Origin: CAYUQT01 sp964596165
GTDB taxonomy: Bacteria; Planctomycetota; Phycisphaerae; UBA1845; JAFGLZ01
Length of the DNA: 64,000 nucleotides
Direction of reading: 5' to 3'
Assembly (NCBI GenBank): GCA_964596165.1
Contig: CAZQTW010000010.1
Span: 56,855-120,854, forward strand
The notes below the pieces were generated by a model, which was not told where the DNA came from, ran no database searches, and worked only from the letters and a program-made list of their open reading frames with translations. Within the stretch, counting starts at the first letter, position 1. Every line of letters starts with the position of its first letter. Positions 51,736 through 60,212 of the stretch are shown in pieces. The position numbers and the translations under genes are program-made.

Positions 51736-52827
51736 TCACTCGACGCGAGCGGCCAATGGGAAGCCGGTGGCCCACTGCACCCCATCCGTCACCCAACATC
51801 GAACGAAATACGTCCCGGCGATACCGGCCTTGAACGACGACGTCGGGCCGTCAGGAACCTCCAAAGCAGACGCACTGAGATAATGGTCCAAGACGTCGAC
51901 CGTGACGCGGTAGACCGACCAGTGATAGGTCAGGCCCGAGGGGCCGGTGGTGGCCGTGGCATCCACGTCGAAGACCGTTCCTGCGGCATACGGCGGCTGA
52001 CCGCCGTCGCGCGGGACCAGACGATACTTCGGACTGATGCGGCCTGTCGGATCCTGGACGGCGATCCGCACGTTGCGAAGCTCGATGAGGCCGCCGAATC
52101 GCGAGGTCGCAGACACGGGCGAATTCAGCGTACGTTCCGTCTGGGTCAACACGGCCGAGAGCGTGGTTCTGTCGGGACTGATCCGGATGTCTTCGAGCGT
52201 CCAACTCAGATCGAAGCCCACCACGCCAAAACCGTCATCGGCACGCAGGGAGTAGTCGACACGAACGCCGACGACGTCCGCGGTTTCAGGCTCATGGCCC
52301 TCGGCAGGATCGGCGATGCTGCTGGAGATGTTCGTGGCGTTGTCCAGAGCGATTCCACCTCGAACGACGCGGAATAGCGGACTGAACCGCCGGCCTTGAA
52401 AGTCCACCTGCCAAAGGCCCACCTGCCCCCCCGGTGTCAGCAACCCGACAAATTGCAGGGTCCCGCTCTCATCAAATTGAAGGAACGTATCCCCGACCGA
52501 GTCCTGATTCGCGGCACTCGCCCAGGGAGTCAGCCGGTTGTAGAGAAAGGAGGCTTGCCACGTACCCGCCAGGTCGGCGCGCCGCGCAGGCTTCATGAGC
52601 GGCGTGGGATCAGGACAACAGAAGGAGTTCCGACAGCCGACGGCAAGAAGCGGAATCGTCGACAGCATTACGGCCGGCGACAAGACGGCCCGCCAAACCC
52701 CATGCCCAAGCCGAAAGAACCGGCGGAAGGCGCGCGCATGCCTCACCGCACAACAGGCGTGATCCCGCGCCGCCGGCGTCCGCTCGACGCCGGCATCGCC
52801 GGTCGACGCTCGGCCTGTGTCGATCAT
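51736..52827 (-). CDS. Lipoprotein, first copy of the tandem paralogous family
   Basis: A predicted lipoprotein of up to 363 residues whose ATG overlaps the stop of the upstream dehydrogenase (ATGA). The N-terminus is long before the hydrophobic core (VLSPAVMLSTIPLLAVGC); a GTG at 52746 would give a more usual signal peptide. After the Cys it has RNSFCCPDPTPLM and a domain including LAGTWQASFLYNRL, the 'GTWR/Q' element shared with its paralogues. The C-terminal Ig/PKD-like domain has YRLVPRDGGQPPYAAGTVFDVDATAT and FKAGIAGTYFVRCWVTDGVQWATG. Co-transcribed with a metabolic enzyme, which is unusual. Function unknown. Confidence 0.65.
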   Translation of the reverse strand: MIDTGRASTGDAGVERTPAARDHACCAVRHARAFRRFFRLGHGVWRAVLSPAVMLSTIPLLAVGCRNSFCCPDPTPLMKPARRADLAGTWQASFLYNRLTPWASAANQDSVGDTFLQFDESGTLQFVGLLTPGGQVGLWQVDFQGRRFSPLFRVVRGGIALDNATNISSSIADPAEGHEPETADVVGVRVDYSLRADDGFGVVGFDLSWTLEDIRISPDRTTLSAVLTQTERTLNSPVSATSRFGGLIELRNVRIAVQDPTGRISPKYRLVPRDGGQPPYAAGTVFDVDATATTGPSGLTYHWSVYRVTVDVLDHYLSASALEVPDGPTSSFKAGIAGTYFVRCWVTDGVQWATGFPLAARVE

Positions 52828-53825
52828 CTTCGCGAGCACTCGAACACCTCCGGATTGACCGGCGTCGGCGGACGTTCGCCGCGCAAGACCGCCAACAGGT
52901 TGGTCGCCGAAAGTTCGGACATCCTTCCCCGGGTGGCCGTGGATGCCGAACCGATGTGCGGCAGACACACGACGTTGTCCAGCCCGACCAGCCCCGGTGC
53001 GATCACCGGTTCTTTCTCATATACGTCCAAGCCGGCACCCGCGATAATTCGACCGCGCAAGGCCTCAACCAGTGCGGATTCGTCCACAATGGGACCCCGC
53101 GCCGTATTGATGAGGCAGGCCGTGGGTTTCATTTTCTTCAGTTCCGCCGCGCCGATCATATGATGGGTTTGATCCGTCAGCGGCACGTGAATGCTGAGGA
53201 AGTCGCTTTCCGCGAGCAGACGATCGAACGGAACGCGGATCGCGCCCATCGCATCGAGCACGGGATTCGGCGCGTCAACCACATCGTGGTAGATGACCGA
53301 CATGTCGAAACCGGAGGCGCGGCGTGCCACCGCCGTCCCGATGCGACCGGCCCCGAGGATTCCCAGGGTGGCCCCATGAACGTCCTGACCAAGGAACTGC
53401 ATCGGCCCCCATCCGTCCCATCGGCCCGAGCGCAGAAAACGGTCGGATTCCACAATCCTCCTCGCGCTGCTCATGATGAGCGCCCAGGCAAGGTCGGCCG
53501 TGGTCTCGGTCAGGACCTCCGGGGTGTTGGTGACAACGATCCCCCGGCGCGTAGCCGCCTCGATGTCGATGTTGTTGAAGCCGACCGCGAAGTTGGCGAA
53601 GACCTTGCACCTCGGACCGGCCACATCCATCGCCGCTTCGTCGATCCGGTCGTTTAGGATGGTGAGCACGCCGTCTCGATTCGCGATCATCTCGAGCAGT
53701 TCCGGGCGTGTCAGGGCTCGGTCGTGGGGGCTGACGTCGACACAATCGCAGTGCGCACGAAGCAGATCGATCCCGTTTTGCGGGATCCGCCGAGTCACTG
53801 CGACATTCACCTTCAGTCGAGACAC
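52824..53825 (-). CDS. D-2-hydroxyacid dehydrogenase (D-glycerate dehydrogenase type)
   Basis: A 333-residue NAD(P)-dependent dehydrogenase with the complete signature set: an NAD-binding Rossmann fold LGILGAGRIGTAVARRASGF, the substrate/NAD loop VPLTDQTHHMIGAAELKKMKPTACLINTARGPIVDESALVEAL with the catalytic Arg, the acidic DVYEKEPVIAPGL (Glu) and PHIGSAS (His). It should interconvert hydroxypyruvate/glyoxylate and D-glycerate/glycolate or a related acid. The GTG at 53825 gives the best N-terminus (VSRLKVNVAVTRRIP). Its stop overlaps the first lipoprotein gene by ATGA, so the lipoprotein is translationally coupled to it. Confidence 0.9.
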   Translation of the reverse strand: MSRLKVNVAVTRRIPQNGIDLLRAHCDCVDVSPHDRALTRPELLEMIANRDGVLTILNDRIDEAAMDVAGPRCKVFANFAVGFNNIDIEAATRRGIVVTNTPEVLTETTADLAWALIMSSARRIVESDRFLRSGRWDGWGPMQFLGQDVHGATLGILGAGRIGTAVARRASGFDMSVIYHDVVDAPNPVLDAMGAIRVPFDRLLAESDFLSIHVPLTDQTHHMIGAAELKKMKPTACLINTARGPIVDESALVEALRGRIIAGAGLDVYEKEPVIAPGLVGLDNVVCLPHIGSASTATRGRMSELSATNLLAVLRGERPPTPVNPEVFECSRR

Positions 53826-54012
53826 CCTGTGCTCACGTCTTGCGCATGTACCGGGTTCTTGGGGTTGTCCGCCATCCGGTTCCACCCCCGCTGGTGGCAT
53901 AGGTTAGCAGGTCATCCGGGACAGGCAACGACAAAACGGCGGCGTCGTTGCACAATGCGACGGTAATCGTGTAATTCGGATACGCAAGAACCTATTGGCG
54001 ATGCCCAGCGTA

Positions 54013-54042
54013 TTGACAACGCGAATGGAAGTGCGATATAAG
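54013..54042 (+). promoter_or_regulatory. Predicted sigma-70 promoter of the SH3-repeat gene
   Basis: A perfect TTGACA at 54013-54018, an 18-base spacer and TATAAG at 54037-54042, about 64 bases before the ATG at 54106. This is the strongest promoter match in the window. Confidence 0.65.
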
Positions 54043-54105
54043 TAAGACCTTAGACCCACGGCTGTGTGCTTCCACCACGCGTACTCTCGCCGGGAGTCAA
54101 TCATC

Positions 54106-55635
54106 ATGCGTCCCACAAAACGGATATGGGGCTTGGCGGCCGTCACGGTTTTCGGGGCCTGGGTAGTACGACTCCCCGCCGAGACGGCCGAGAAGCCAAA
54201 GCCGGCCGAAGAAGCGAGCGATCAACCGAAGGCAGGATTCCCGTACGTCGGGGAGGCCACGGGGGATTCCGTCTACGTGCGGTGCCGCCCGGACCAGAAC
54301 TGGTACCCCACGACTCGGCTGAAGAGGGGGGACCGCGTTGAGGTGTTCGGCGAACAGTTTGGGTGGCTCAAGATTCGCCCGCCGCGCGGGAGCTTCTGCT
54401 ACATCGATAAGACGCTGGTGACGCGTGAAGGCGCGGACAAGGGCGTGGTCAACGCCGACAACGTGTATGTTCGGGCGGGTAGCGACATTCAGGAACACGC
54501 CCGAAAGAAGACCGGCGTGGTCACTCAGTTGAGCAAGGGCGCGGAGGTCAAGATCCTTGGGGAGCACCCGGACGGCTATTACCAAATCGTGCCGCCCAAG
54601 GATGCTTATTACTGGGTAAGCCAGGCGTTCATCCGCAAGGTGGGCGCCGGCAAACCGTCGGAGGCGGAGGAGGAAACCGTAACGAAGGCTCCCCGTGAAC
54701 ACGTTGAACCGTCGCCGCCTCCGTCCGAGCCGGCACCGAAGCAGAAGCCGGAATCCGCAAAGCCAAGAGCGGAACGAACGGAGACGCCCGAGGCGGTCCG
54801 GCCGTCGGAGTCCGCCGAACCCGTTCGTCTGATGGACGTCTGGCAGAAGAAGCTGGATCTGGTTGACGCGGAGTTGAAAGCTGCTTTTCGCCAGCAGCCG
54901 CCCCGTGAGGCCGATCTTCGGTCCTTGCGGAAGCAGCTCGAGCCCATTGCAGATCAGAACGAGGAGGACGTCCCCAGAGAATACGCGAAGATCAGAATCT
55001 TGCAGATTGACGACGTGCTCGAACGAATTGCGATCCGCTCTCGAATCGAACAGATCACCCGCTCCGTTCCGGAAATCCGCAAGGCCTCGGCCGCCGCCGC
55101 CAGTGTGTCCGTGACCGCACCGCCTCGCCCCGATTACGAAGGCAAGCTCATGCAGAGCTTCGCGTTTGAAGGACGTTACCGGATTGTGGACCCCGCGGAC
55201 GGCAAGACACTCGTCTACCTCGAGGTTCCCCCCGAAGCGGGGATTGACATCAAGGAGTTTGTCGGACGCATCGTAAAGGTTCGAGCAAAAGAGAAGCGGT
55301 TCGACAAGGAGGCTCGAAGGAACGTCGTGATACCGGCGGAGATCGTGCTGGGCGAGTCCGGCCTTGGCGTGAAGGGCGTAACGACCAGTCAGATCGGTCC
55401 GACCTTGACCCCTGTGGAGCCCAGCGTACCGCCGGGCCCCGTGGAACCCAGCATCACGCCAGCACCCGTAGAGCCGAGCGCAACGCCCGAACAGCCGAGC
55501 GGCGGTTCCGTACAACCGGTAGCCCCCGGAGCCGCGCGGCCCGTATCGCCGATGACGCCCATACAGCCCATAAAGACTCAGCCGTCCGTGCCGGCCGCGG
55601 CCAACCAACCAGCGGCTGTCGACTCGACAAAGTGA
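54106..55635 (+). CDS. Exported SH3-repeat protein with proline-rich tail
   Basis: A 509-residue exported protein. A signal peptide is followed by two bacterial SH3 (SH3b) domains: residues about 45-105 (GDSVYVRCRPDQNWYPTTRLKRGDRVEV) and about 115-175 (NADNVYVRAGSDIQEHARKKTGVVTQLSKGAEVKI). A Pro/Lys/Glu-rich linker and a predicted helical region (about 240-330) follow. Then comes a third beta-rich segment (ALTSFAFEGRYRIVDPADGKTL) and a low-complexity C-terminus built of VEPSxTP-like repeats (a 27-base unit three times at 55414-55494). SH3b domains typically bind peptidoglycan or metal; the protein is probably periplasmic. Transcribed from its own promoter and followed by a small gene and a terminator. 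Confidence 0.75.
   Translation: MRPTKRIWGLAAVTVFGAWVVRLPAETAEKPKPAEEASDQPKAGFPYVGEATGDSVYVRCRPDQNWYPTTRLKRGDRVEVFGEQFGWLKIRPPRGSFCYIDKTLVTREGADKGVVNADNVYVRAGSDIQEHARKKTGVVTQLSKGAEVKILGEHPDGYYQIVPPKDAYYWVSQAFIRKVGAGKPSEAEEETVTKAPREHVEPSPPPSEPAPKQKPESAKPRAERTETPEAVRPSESAEPVRLMDVWQKKLDLVDAELKAAFRQQPPREADLRSLRKQLEPIADQNEEDVPREYAKIRILQIDDVLERIAIRSRIEQITRSVPEIRKASAAAASVSVTAPPRPDYEGKLMQSFAFEGRYRIVDPADGKTLVYLEVPPEAGIDIKEFVGRIVKVRAKEKRFDKEARRNVVIPAEIVLGESGLGVKGVTTSQIGPTLTPVEPSVPPGPVEPSITPAPVEPSATPEQPSGGSVQPVAPGAARPVSPMTPIQPIKTQPSVPAAANQPAAVDSTK
55414..55494 (+). repeat. Three tandem copies of a 27-base unit inside the SH3-repeat gene
   Basis: Copies at 55414-55440, 55441-55467 and 55468-55494, each encoding V-E-P-S followed by variable A/T/P residues. 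They are similar but not identical (third bases and the last residues differ), so this is an older, protein-level expansion of the proline-rich tail. Polymorphism of copy number between strains is possible. Confidence 0.75.
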
Positions 55636-55659
55636 GGAATTGAGGAAAGGAGTCTGATC

Positions 55660-55893
55660 GTGAAGTGGTTCGTGCAACATACCCGCAAGTGGTGCCTGAT
55701 CGGCCTGCTGACATGGCCCATGGTCGGACAGACTGCCGGCTGCACCGGTGTCACGAATGAGGATCGAGAGGCCGCCGCCACAGCGATCGCCGGCGCCGTC
55801 TCGACGTTTGCCAGTCTGGTCATCAGTCAGCAGGTCAACCGTGTGCTTGGGGTTCAGTCATCGCCCTTCTCGAGGCTGTTGAGCGGGTTGTGA
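55660..55893 (+). CDS. Small exported protein of unknown function
   Basis: A 77-residue protein starting at a GTG that follows AAAGGAG with eight bases spacing. Residues about 8-28 form a signal/anchor (KWCLIGLLTWPMVGQTAGC) ending in a lipobox-like AGC, so it may be a lipoprotein. The rest is a short helical, Ala/Val-rich stretch (ATAIAGAVSTFASLVISQQVNRVL). It sits 24 bases after the SH3-repeat gene, in the same transcription unit, and is followed by a clear rho-independent terminator. I do not recognise it. Confidence 0.6.
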   Translation: MKWFVQHTRKWCLIGLLTWPMVGQTAGCTGVTNEDREAAATAIAGAVSTFASLVISQQVNRVLGVQSSPFSRLLSGL

Positions 55894-55953
55894 CAGCCCT
55901 GTTCGCGGACCGTGTCCGTGCGATTTCGTGCCGGGCGTTTTGCAGCGTATGAT

Positions 55954-55990
55954 GCCCCGGGCCGGGTAGTCCGGCCTGGGGCTGGTTTTT
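55954..55990 (+). terminator. Rho-independent terminator of the SH3-repeat operon
   Basis: GCCCCGGGCCGG (55954-55965), a GTAGT loop and CCGGCCTGGGGC (55971-55982) form a 12-bp stem with one G-U pair, followed by TGG and TTTTT (55986-55990). Strong stem and T tract; it closes the SH3-repeat and small-protein transcription unit. Confidence 0.82.
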
Positions 55991-56135
55991 ACGGTCATGA
56001 CTCGCAAATCCGGAATCCCATTCACGGGGTTTGACGGATGCGGCATACCGACGCGCAGCCCAAGCATTCCCAGAACTTGTCGATCGCTCCACCCCCCTGT
56101 GTTGACCGTGTGCCGGCATCCGGTAACCTGTTGGC

Positions 56136-57401
56136 ATGGATCTCGCGAGTCTCTTCAGTCACCACGTGGATGTGCCGGCTTTGCCCGAGGGGTTCGACGC
56201 GAGACAACTTCCGTCACACGGGGGCGTATGGCTTCTCGCCGACGAAGAGGAACGTCCGATTCAGCTCGGGGGGTGCGAAAACCTGCGGCGGTCGGTCGGG
56301 TTTCGAATGGGTTGTCCCACCGCATCGGTGGGGAGGGCGACGAAGCCGGCGGACGAAATCGGCTCGGTAGCCGAAGCGCCCGCGGCGACGTCCGACGCCG
56401 GCGGCCAATCCATCGACGACAAGCGCCGCCCGAAAGCAGATGTTCGGAGCATTACGCACCGCATCTGGTGGTGGCCCACCTATTCCCAGTTCGAAACCGC
56501 GTATGACTACCACCGCATCGCGCGACAGATCTATCCGGACCGATACCGACGGATGATCAGCTTTGGTCCGTCCTGGTTTATCCGGATTGACCTGACCGCG
56601 CGCATTCCAAGACCGACCTCGACCGAGAAGGTGTTCGGCGACGACGCCCAGTACTTCGGTCCTTTCGCGACGAGGGCCCTGTGCAACGACTACATCGAGT
56701 TGCTCCAAGATCTGTTCAATCTGTGTCGACACCCGGACGTTCTTGAGAAGGTCCCACGGGGCACACGATGCGCCTACTACGACATGGGCAAATGCACCGC
56801 TCCGTGCGACGGCACGTCGTCGATGGACCGATATCGCGGCCTTTTGGCCTATGCGGTTCAGTTCATGCGGGCGGGTCCGTCGGGGTTCATCGCCGAGGCC
56901 GAACAGGAGATGAGACGGGCGGCAGCGGCGCAGGAGTTTGAACGGGCGGCGGCCACCAAACGTCGGATCGAGCAGGCCCGCAAGGCTCATGCCGGTCCGT
57001 ATCGACTTGTCGGACCGGCTGACGGGTTTACCTGGTTGATTCTGCAGCGAGCGGAAGGTCGAGCGGCTATCAAGCCGTTTTGGGTGCGTGTGGGACTGAT
57101 CAGCCGCGGTGAGCCCGTCGCGATCAAGAAGGTGGCGGACCACCTGCCAGGGTGGCTGGATGTCCTGCGACAAGGAGTCGAGGCAACTGCGGATGTCGAT
57201 CGGCAACTGTGGGCCGAACATGTGTGGTTGGTTTCCCACTTCTTGTATCGTGCGGACAAGGTCCCGGGGCTTTACCTGAAGGCTGATTCCCTGCCCCAAC
57301 CGGATGCGCTTGGCGAACGGATCCAACAGGCATTTGTTCGGCAAGCCCGGCCCCGCTCATCGCCCGGGGCGACGATTGAAGATGGGCCCGTGGTGGGCTA
57401 G
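56136..57401 (+). CDS. UvrC-like protein with degenerate GIY-YIG domain and no RNase H-like half
   Basis: A 421-residue homologue of the N-terminal half of UvrC. The GIY-YIG region (residues 28-54) reads GVW...QLGGCENLRRSV, so the two tyrosines (normally in GVY and YVGK) are replaced by Trp and Gln. An Arg in NLRRS is kept, and Glu120 sits where the metal-binding Glu lies. Residues 173-227 match the UvrC Cys-rich linker (YFGPFATR, RCAYYDMGKCTAPCDG), and 252-285 resemble the UVR helical hairpin that binds UvrB. The C-terminal endonuclease and helix-hairpin-helix of full UvrC are absent, and the last 110 residues are unrelated. Probably a non-nuclease partner of UvrB or an adapter; activity is doubtful. 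Confidence 0.7.
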   Translation: MDLASLFSHHVDVPALPEGFDARQLPSHGGVWLLADEEERPIQLGGCENLRRSVGFRMGCPTASVGRATKPADEIGSVAEAPAATSDAGGQSIDDKRRPKADVRSITHRIWWWPTYSQFETAYDYHRIARQIYPDRYRRMISFGPSWFIRIDLTARIPRPTSTEKVFGDDAQYFGPFATRALCNDYIELLQDLFNLCRHPDVLEKVPRGTRCAYYDMGKCTAPCDGTSSMDRYRGLLAYAVQFMRAGPSGFIAEAEQEMRRAAAAQEFERAAATKRRIEQARKAHAGPYRLVGPADGFTWLILQRAEGRAAIKPFWVRVGLISRGEPVAIKKVADHLPGWLDVLRQGVEATADVDRQLWAEHVWLVSHFLYRADKVPGLYLKADSLPQPDALGERIQQAFVRQARPRSSPGATIEDGPVVG

Positions 57402-57468
57402 ACTTGGTGCAGGTTAACGACAAGAGGCAGATTTACCAGAAATACAACGAACCTTCGGAGTCGGTCGG

Positions 57469-58029
57469 TTGATCGAGTACCCCGCCAAACTGAGCGCGCG
57501 TAGTTCGCTCCTGCTGATCATCGATCTCCAGGAGAAGTTGATGCCCGCCATCCACGAGGCGGATTCGGTCGTACAGGCCTGTCGCCTGATGATACAGTCA
57601 GCCCAGGTTCTGGCCCTGCCGATGATTCTAACCGAGCAATACCCCAAAGGCCTGGGCTCCACCGTACGGCCGATTCTGGACCTCTTGGAACCGTCGGGCA
57701 TTCAGCCGATCAGCAAGGTGCTGTTCAGCAGTTACACACCCGAGGTCCGCGCGGCACTCGAGACGGCCGCTCGCGAACAGATCGTTGTCATCGGAATCGA
57801 ATCGCACGTGTGCGTACAACAGACCGTACTGGACCTGTTGACGGTGGACTACAGAGTCTGGGTCTGTGCGGATGCGATAGGATCGAGGCGGCCGGTCGAC
57901 CGCGAGATGGCCATTCACCGCATGCGACAGGCCGGCGCATTTGTAACGACCGTGGAGAGCGTCATCTTCGAGCTGACCCGCCAAGCTGGAACTGACGTGT
58001 TTAAGCAGGTTCTCAAGATCCTTAAGTGA
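57469..58029 (+). CDS. Isochorismatase-family hydrolase
   Basis: A 186-residue cysteine hydrolase. The catalytic triad is visible as Asp in LLLIIDLQEKLMPA, Lys in TEQYPKGLGSTV and Cys in IGIESHVCVQQTVLDL. The IESHVCVQ motif is the usual signature of YcaC/nicotinamidase-like isochorismatase-fold enzymes. The natural substrate is unknown (nicotinamide, ureidoacrylate or a similar amide are options). The TTG start at 57469 has GGAG eight bases upstream. The next gene starts close behind and may be coupled. Confidence 0.85.
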   Translation: MIEYPAKLSARSSLLLIIDLQEKLMPAIHEADSVVQACRLMIQSAQVLALPMILTEQYPKGLGSTVRPILDLLEPSGIQPISKVLFSSYTPEVRAALETAAREQIVVIGIESHVCVQQTVLDLLTVDYRVWVCADAIGSRRPVDREMAIHRMRQAGAFVTTVESVIFELTRQAGTDVFKQVLKILK

Positions 58030-58064
58030 GTGGGCGTCGTGGATGGCCTGACACAGGTGACGCA

Positions 58065-58301
58065 ATGACCGACCCGAACGAATCGAGTACCCCTTCGACG
58101 AGCCATCTTCCCAACGTCCGGTGCCCGCACTGCGGTGGGTCGGTTCTCGACGAGACACTCAAGTGCCCACGGTGCGGGGAATGGATCATTGACCGGCCGG
58201 CCAACGAAGCCGGTCGAAGCCCGTGGTTCTGGCCGATCGTCATCGCGATCGGGGCGGCGATGATTCTGGTCATCCTCGTGGTTCGGACGACGTTCCGATA
58301 G
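58065..58301 (+). CDS. Small zinc-ribbon membrane protein
   Basis: A 78-residue protein with a zinc ribbon made of two CxxC pairs (VRCPHCGGSV near residue 18, LKCPRCGEWI near 33), then a Pro/Asn linker and a single C-terminal membrane helix (FWPIVIAIGAAMILVILVV). The topology places the ribbon in the cytoplasm. GGTGA precedes the ATG by five bases. It lies between an isochorismatase-family gene and hemB. No function can be assigned; similar small zinc-ribbon membrane proteins are common in planctomycetes. Confidence 0.62.
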   Translation: MTDPNESSTPSTSHLPNVRCPHCGGSVLDETLKCPRCGEWIIDRPANEAGRSPWFWPIVIAIGAAMILVILVVRTTFR

Positions 58302-58360
58302 GCCGCCTGCTCAGGCTTGGCGAGTGGTTCGCGCCGGGCGATCGACCCCGGAGAAGAGGC

Positions 58361-59356
58361 ATGGCGTTTCCCATCCATCGCATGCGACGGTTGCGCGGCA
58401 CCCCCACCTTGCGACGCATGATCCGCGAGACGCAGGTATCTCGCGATGATCTCATCCTGCCGATCTTCGTTCGGCCGGGCCGCGGCGTTCGCCAGCCGAT
58501 CCGATCGATGCCCGGCCATGCGCAGTTGTCGGTCGACGAGGTGGTGAAGGAGTGCCTAGAGGTGGAAGCGCTGGGGATTCCGGCGGTCATCCTGTTCGGC
58601 ATCCCCGCTACTAAGGACGCGGTCGGCAGCAGCGCATGGGACGACGGGGGCGTCGTCCAACACGCCATCCGGGCCATCAAAGAGCGCTGCGCGAGGCTCG
58701 CGGTCATTACGGACGTCTGCCTCTGCGAGTATACGGATCATGGTCACTGCGGTGTGATCACCGAACGACCCGACGGCGTCCGGGACGTCGTCAACGACGC
58801 CACACTCGAGCGACTGGCCATGGAATCGGTCAGTCATGCCCGCGCCGGCGCGGATATCATTGCCCCCAGCGACATGATGGACGGGCGAATCGGCTACATT
58901 CGCGGTGCATTGGATAACGCGGGTTTTTCGCACATCCCTATCATGGCCTACGCGGCGAAGTATGCCAGCGGGTTTTACGGACCCTTTCGCGACGCAGCCG
59001 AAAGCCCGCCGCAGTTTGGGGACCGACGAGGCTATCAGATGGATCCGGCCAATAGCGACGAGGCCCTTCGCGAGGTGGAGCTCGACATTGCCGAAGGCGC
59101 CGACATCGTCATGGTCAAGCCGGCCGTGCACTACCTTGACGTCATCTGGAGAGTCAAACAACGTTTCGGCCTTCCGACGGCGGCCTATCACGTGAGCGGT
59201 GAGTTCGCCATGATCGAAGCCGCGTCGGCCAACGGATGGATCGACCGAAAGACCTGCGCGGTGGAGGCGACAACGGCCATCAAACGCGCCGGAGCGGATA
59301 TCATTCTCACCTACTTCGCGAAAGATCTCGCGCGCTGGATCGGCGAAGGCCTGTGA
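58361..59356 (+). CDS. hemB: Delta-aminolevulinic acid dehydratase (porphobilinogen synthase)
   Basis: A 331-residue TIM-barrel enzyme that condenses two ALA molecules to porphobilinogen in haem and cobalamin synthesis. Typical motifs are present: LPIFVRPGRGVRQPI, DVCLCEYTDHGHCGVI with a Cys-x-Cys...Cys zinc site, GADIIAPSDMMDGRIGYIRGALDNAGF, the Schiff-base lysine in IMAYAAKYASGFYGPFR and the second active-site lysine in MVKPAVHYLDVIW. The zinc-type Cys cluster contrasts with magnesium-only HemB. GGAG/AGAGG precedes the ATG at 58361; the frame is open further upstream but without signals. No other haem gene is adjacent. Confidence 0.96.
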   Translation: MAFPIHRMRRLRGTPTLRRMIRETQVSRDDLILPIFVRPGRGVRQPIRSMPGHAQLSVDEVVKECLEVEALGIPAVILFGIPATKDAVGSSAWDDGGVVQHAIRAIKERCARLAVITDVCLCEYTDHGHCGVITERPDGVRDVVNDATLERLAMESVSHARAGADIIAPSDMMDGRIGYIRGALDNAGFSHIPIMAYAAKYASGFYGPFRDAAESPPQFGDRRGYQMDPANSDEALREVELDIAEGADIVMVKPAVHYLDVIWRVKQRFGLPTAAYHVSGEFAMIEAASANGWIDRKTCAVEATTAIKRAGADIILTYFAKDLARWIGEGL

Positions 59357-59593
59357 TAAGTAGCGGAGCGTCGCTTGCCAGCTTAGCGGTGCCGGCGCGG
59401 CTTGGCGTAGGTTGCTCTCGCGTTTCTTGGCCAGTCGGAGTCGCGATCGCAAGAGAGCGAACAACGGGAGGCTTTCGAACACGGGTCAGATCACCTCTAC
59501 TACGGATCGCTGCGTCGAGGAGGGATCGGACCGGCGATCAGCCGGCCCCTCGAGTCGACATGCTTTGTCGGAGGCCGACGACCCACCTACCGG

Positions 59594-60082
59594 CTACCCT
59601 TGGTTCCTCCCTTGTTCTGCCGGAGGGCGTACCACCTTCCGTGGCCAGACGCCGCCTTCGCGCCCTTGGCCAAACCAGAACGCAAAACAAGCCCCGACAG
59701 CGATCAAGACCAGAGTCACGCCCGAAAGGTCGTGGAGGTGCGTAAGAAAGAACGACAGACTCTTGTCCTTGATGAACGGCGCGAACCGCCACTCTGCCAA
59801 AACGCCGGCTAGAAGACCGATTGCGCCACAAAGGACTCCTAAGGAGGTGGACTTGCGGCCCGATAGCCCACCACAACCGAACCCCACAAGCGCCCCAGGA
59901 AGGACGATGGCGTAGAATCCTTGTTTGGCAATTGCCAGAAACAGCAGGCAACCCAGCACGCCTCCGACGACCGCCCCGACTACGCCAAGCGCCGTTCCGA
60001 TACGATCACTCCCCATCCGCGCCGCATGCGCCTCCCTCACGCCATCGGTTGGTTCAGAACCGCGGTCCGACGATTCATTCAT
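59594..60082 (-). CDS. Small polytopic membrane protein of unknown function
   Basis: A 162-residue membrane protein with an N-terminal hydrophilic stretch (NESSDRGSEPTDGVREAHA) followed by four hydrophobic segments rich in Gly/Ala/Val (GTALGVVGAVVGGVLGCLLFLAIA; IVLPGALVGFGCG; SLGVLCGAIGLLAGVLAEW; GVTLVLIAVGACFAFWFG). The C-terminus is basic and soluble. AAGG lies seven bases before the ATG. Weak similarity to planctomycete 'hypothetical protein, glycine-rich membrane'; no catalytic motif. It stands alone between hemB and the mobile-element remnant. Confidence 0.6.
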   Translation of the reverse strand: MNESSDRGSEPTDGVREAHAARMGSDRIGTALGVVGAVVGGVLGCLLFLAIAKQGFYAIVLPGALVGFGCGGLSGRKSTSLGVLCGAIGLLAGVLAEWRFAPFIKDKSLSFFLTHLHDLSGVTLVLIAVGACFAFWFGQGREGGVWPRKVVRPPAEQGRNQG

Positions 60083-60212
60083 GCGAACGCCTTTCCTGTC
60101 CCATGGACACACCAGTCCCGAGCGGATTCCGCACGACGCCTCGCGCCGGGTCGCCCGCGCGGCGCCGGAAAGCCGCGTCGAACTTCACAGGTTACTCACA
60201 CCCGAGCGGCCA

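Noticed and set aside
54097..55680. A 527-codon minus-strand frame across the SH3-repeat gene
   Set aside because: Antisense shadow of a gene with a signal peptide, SH3 domains, promoter and terminator on the + strand.
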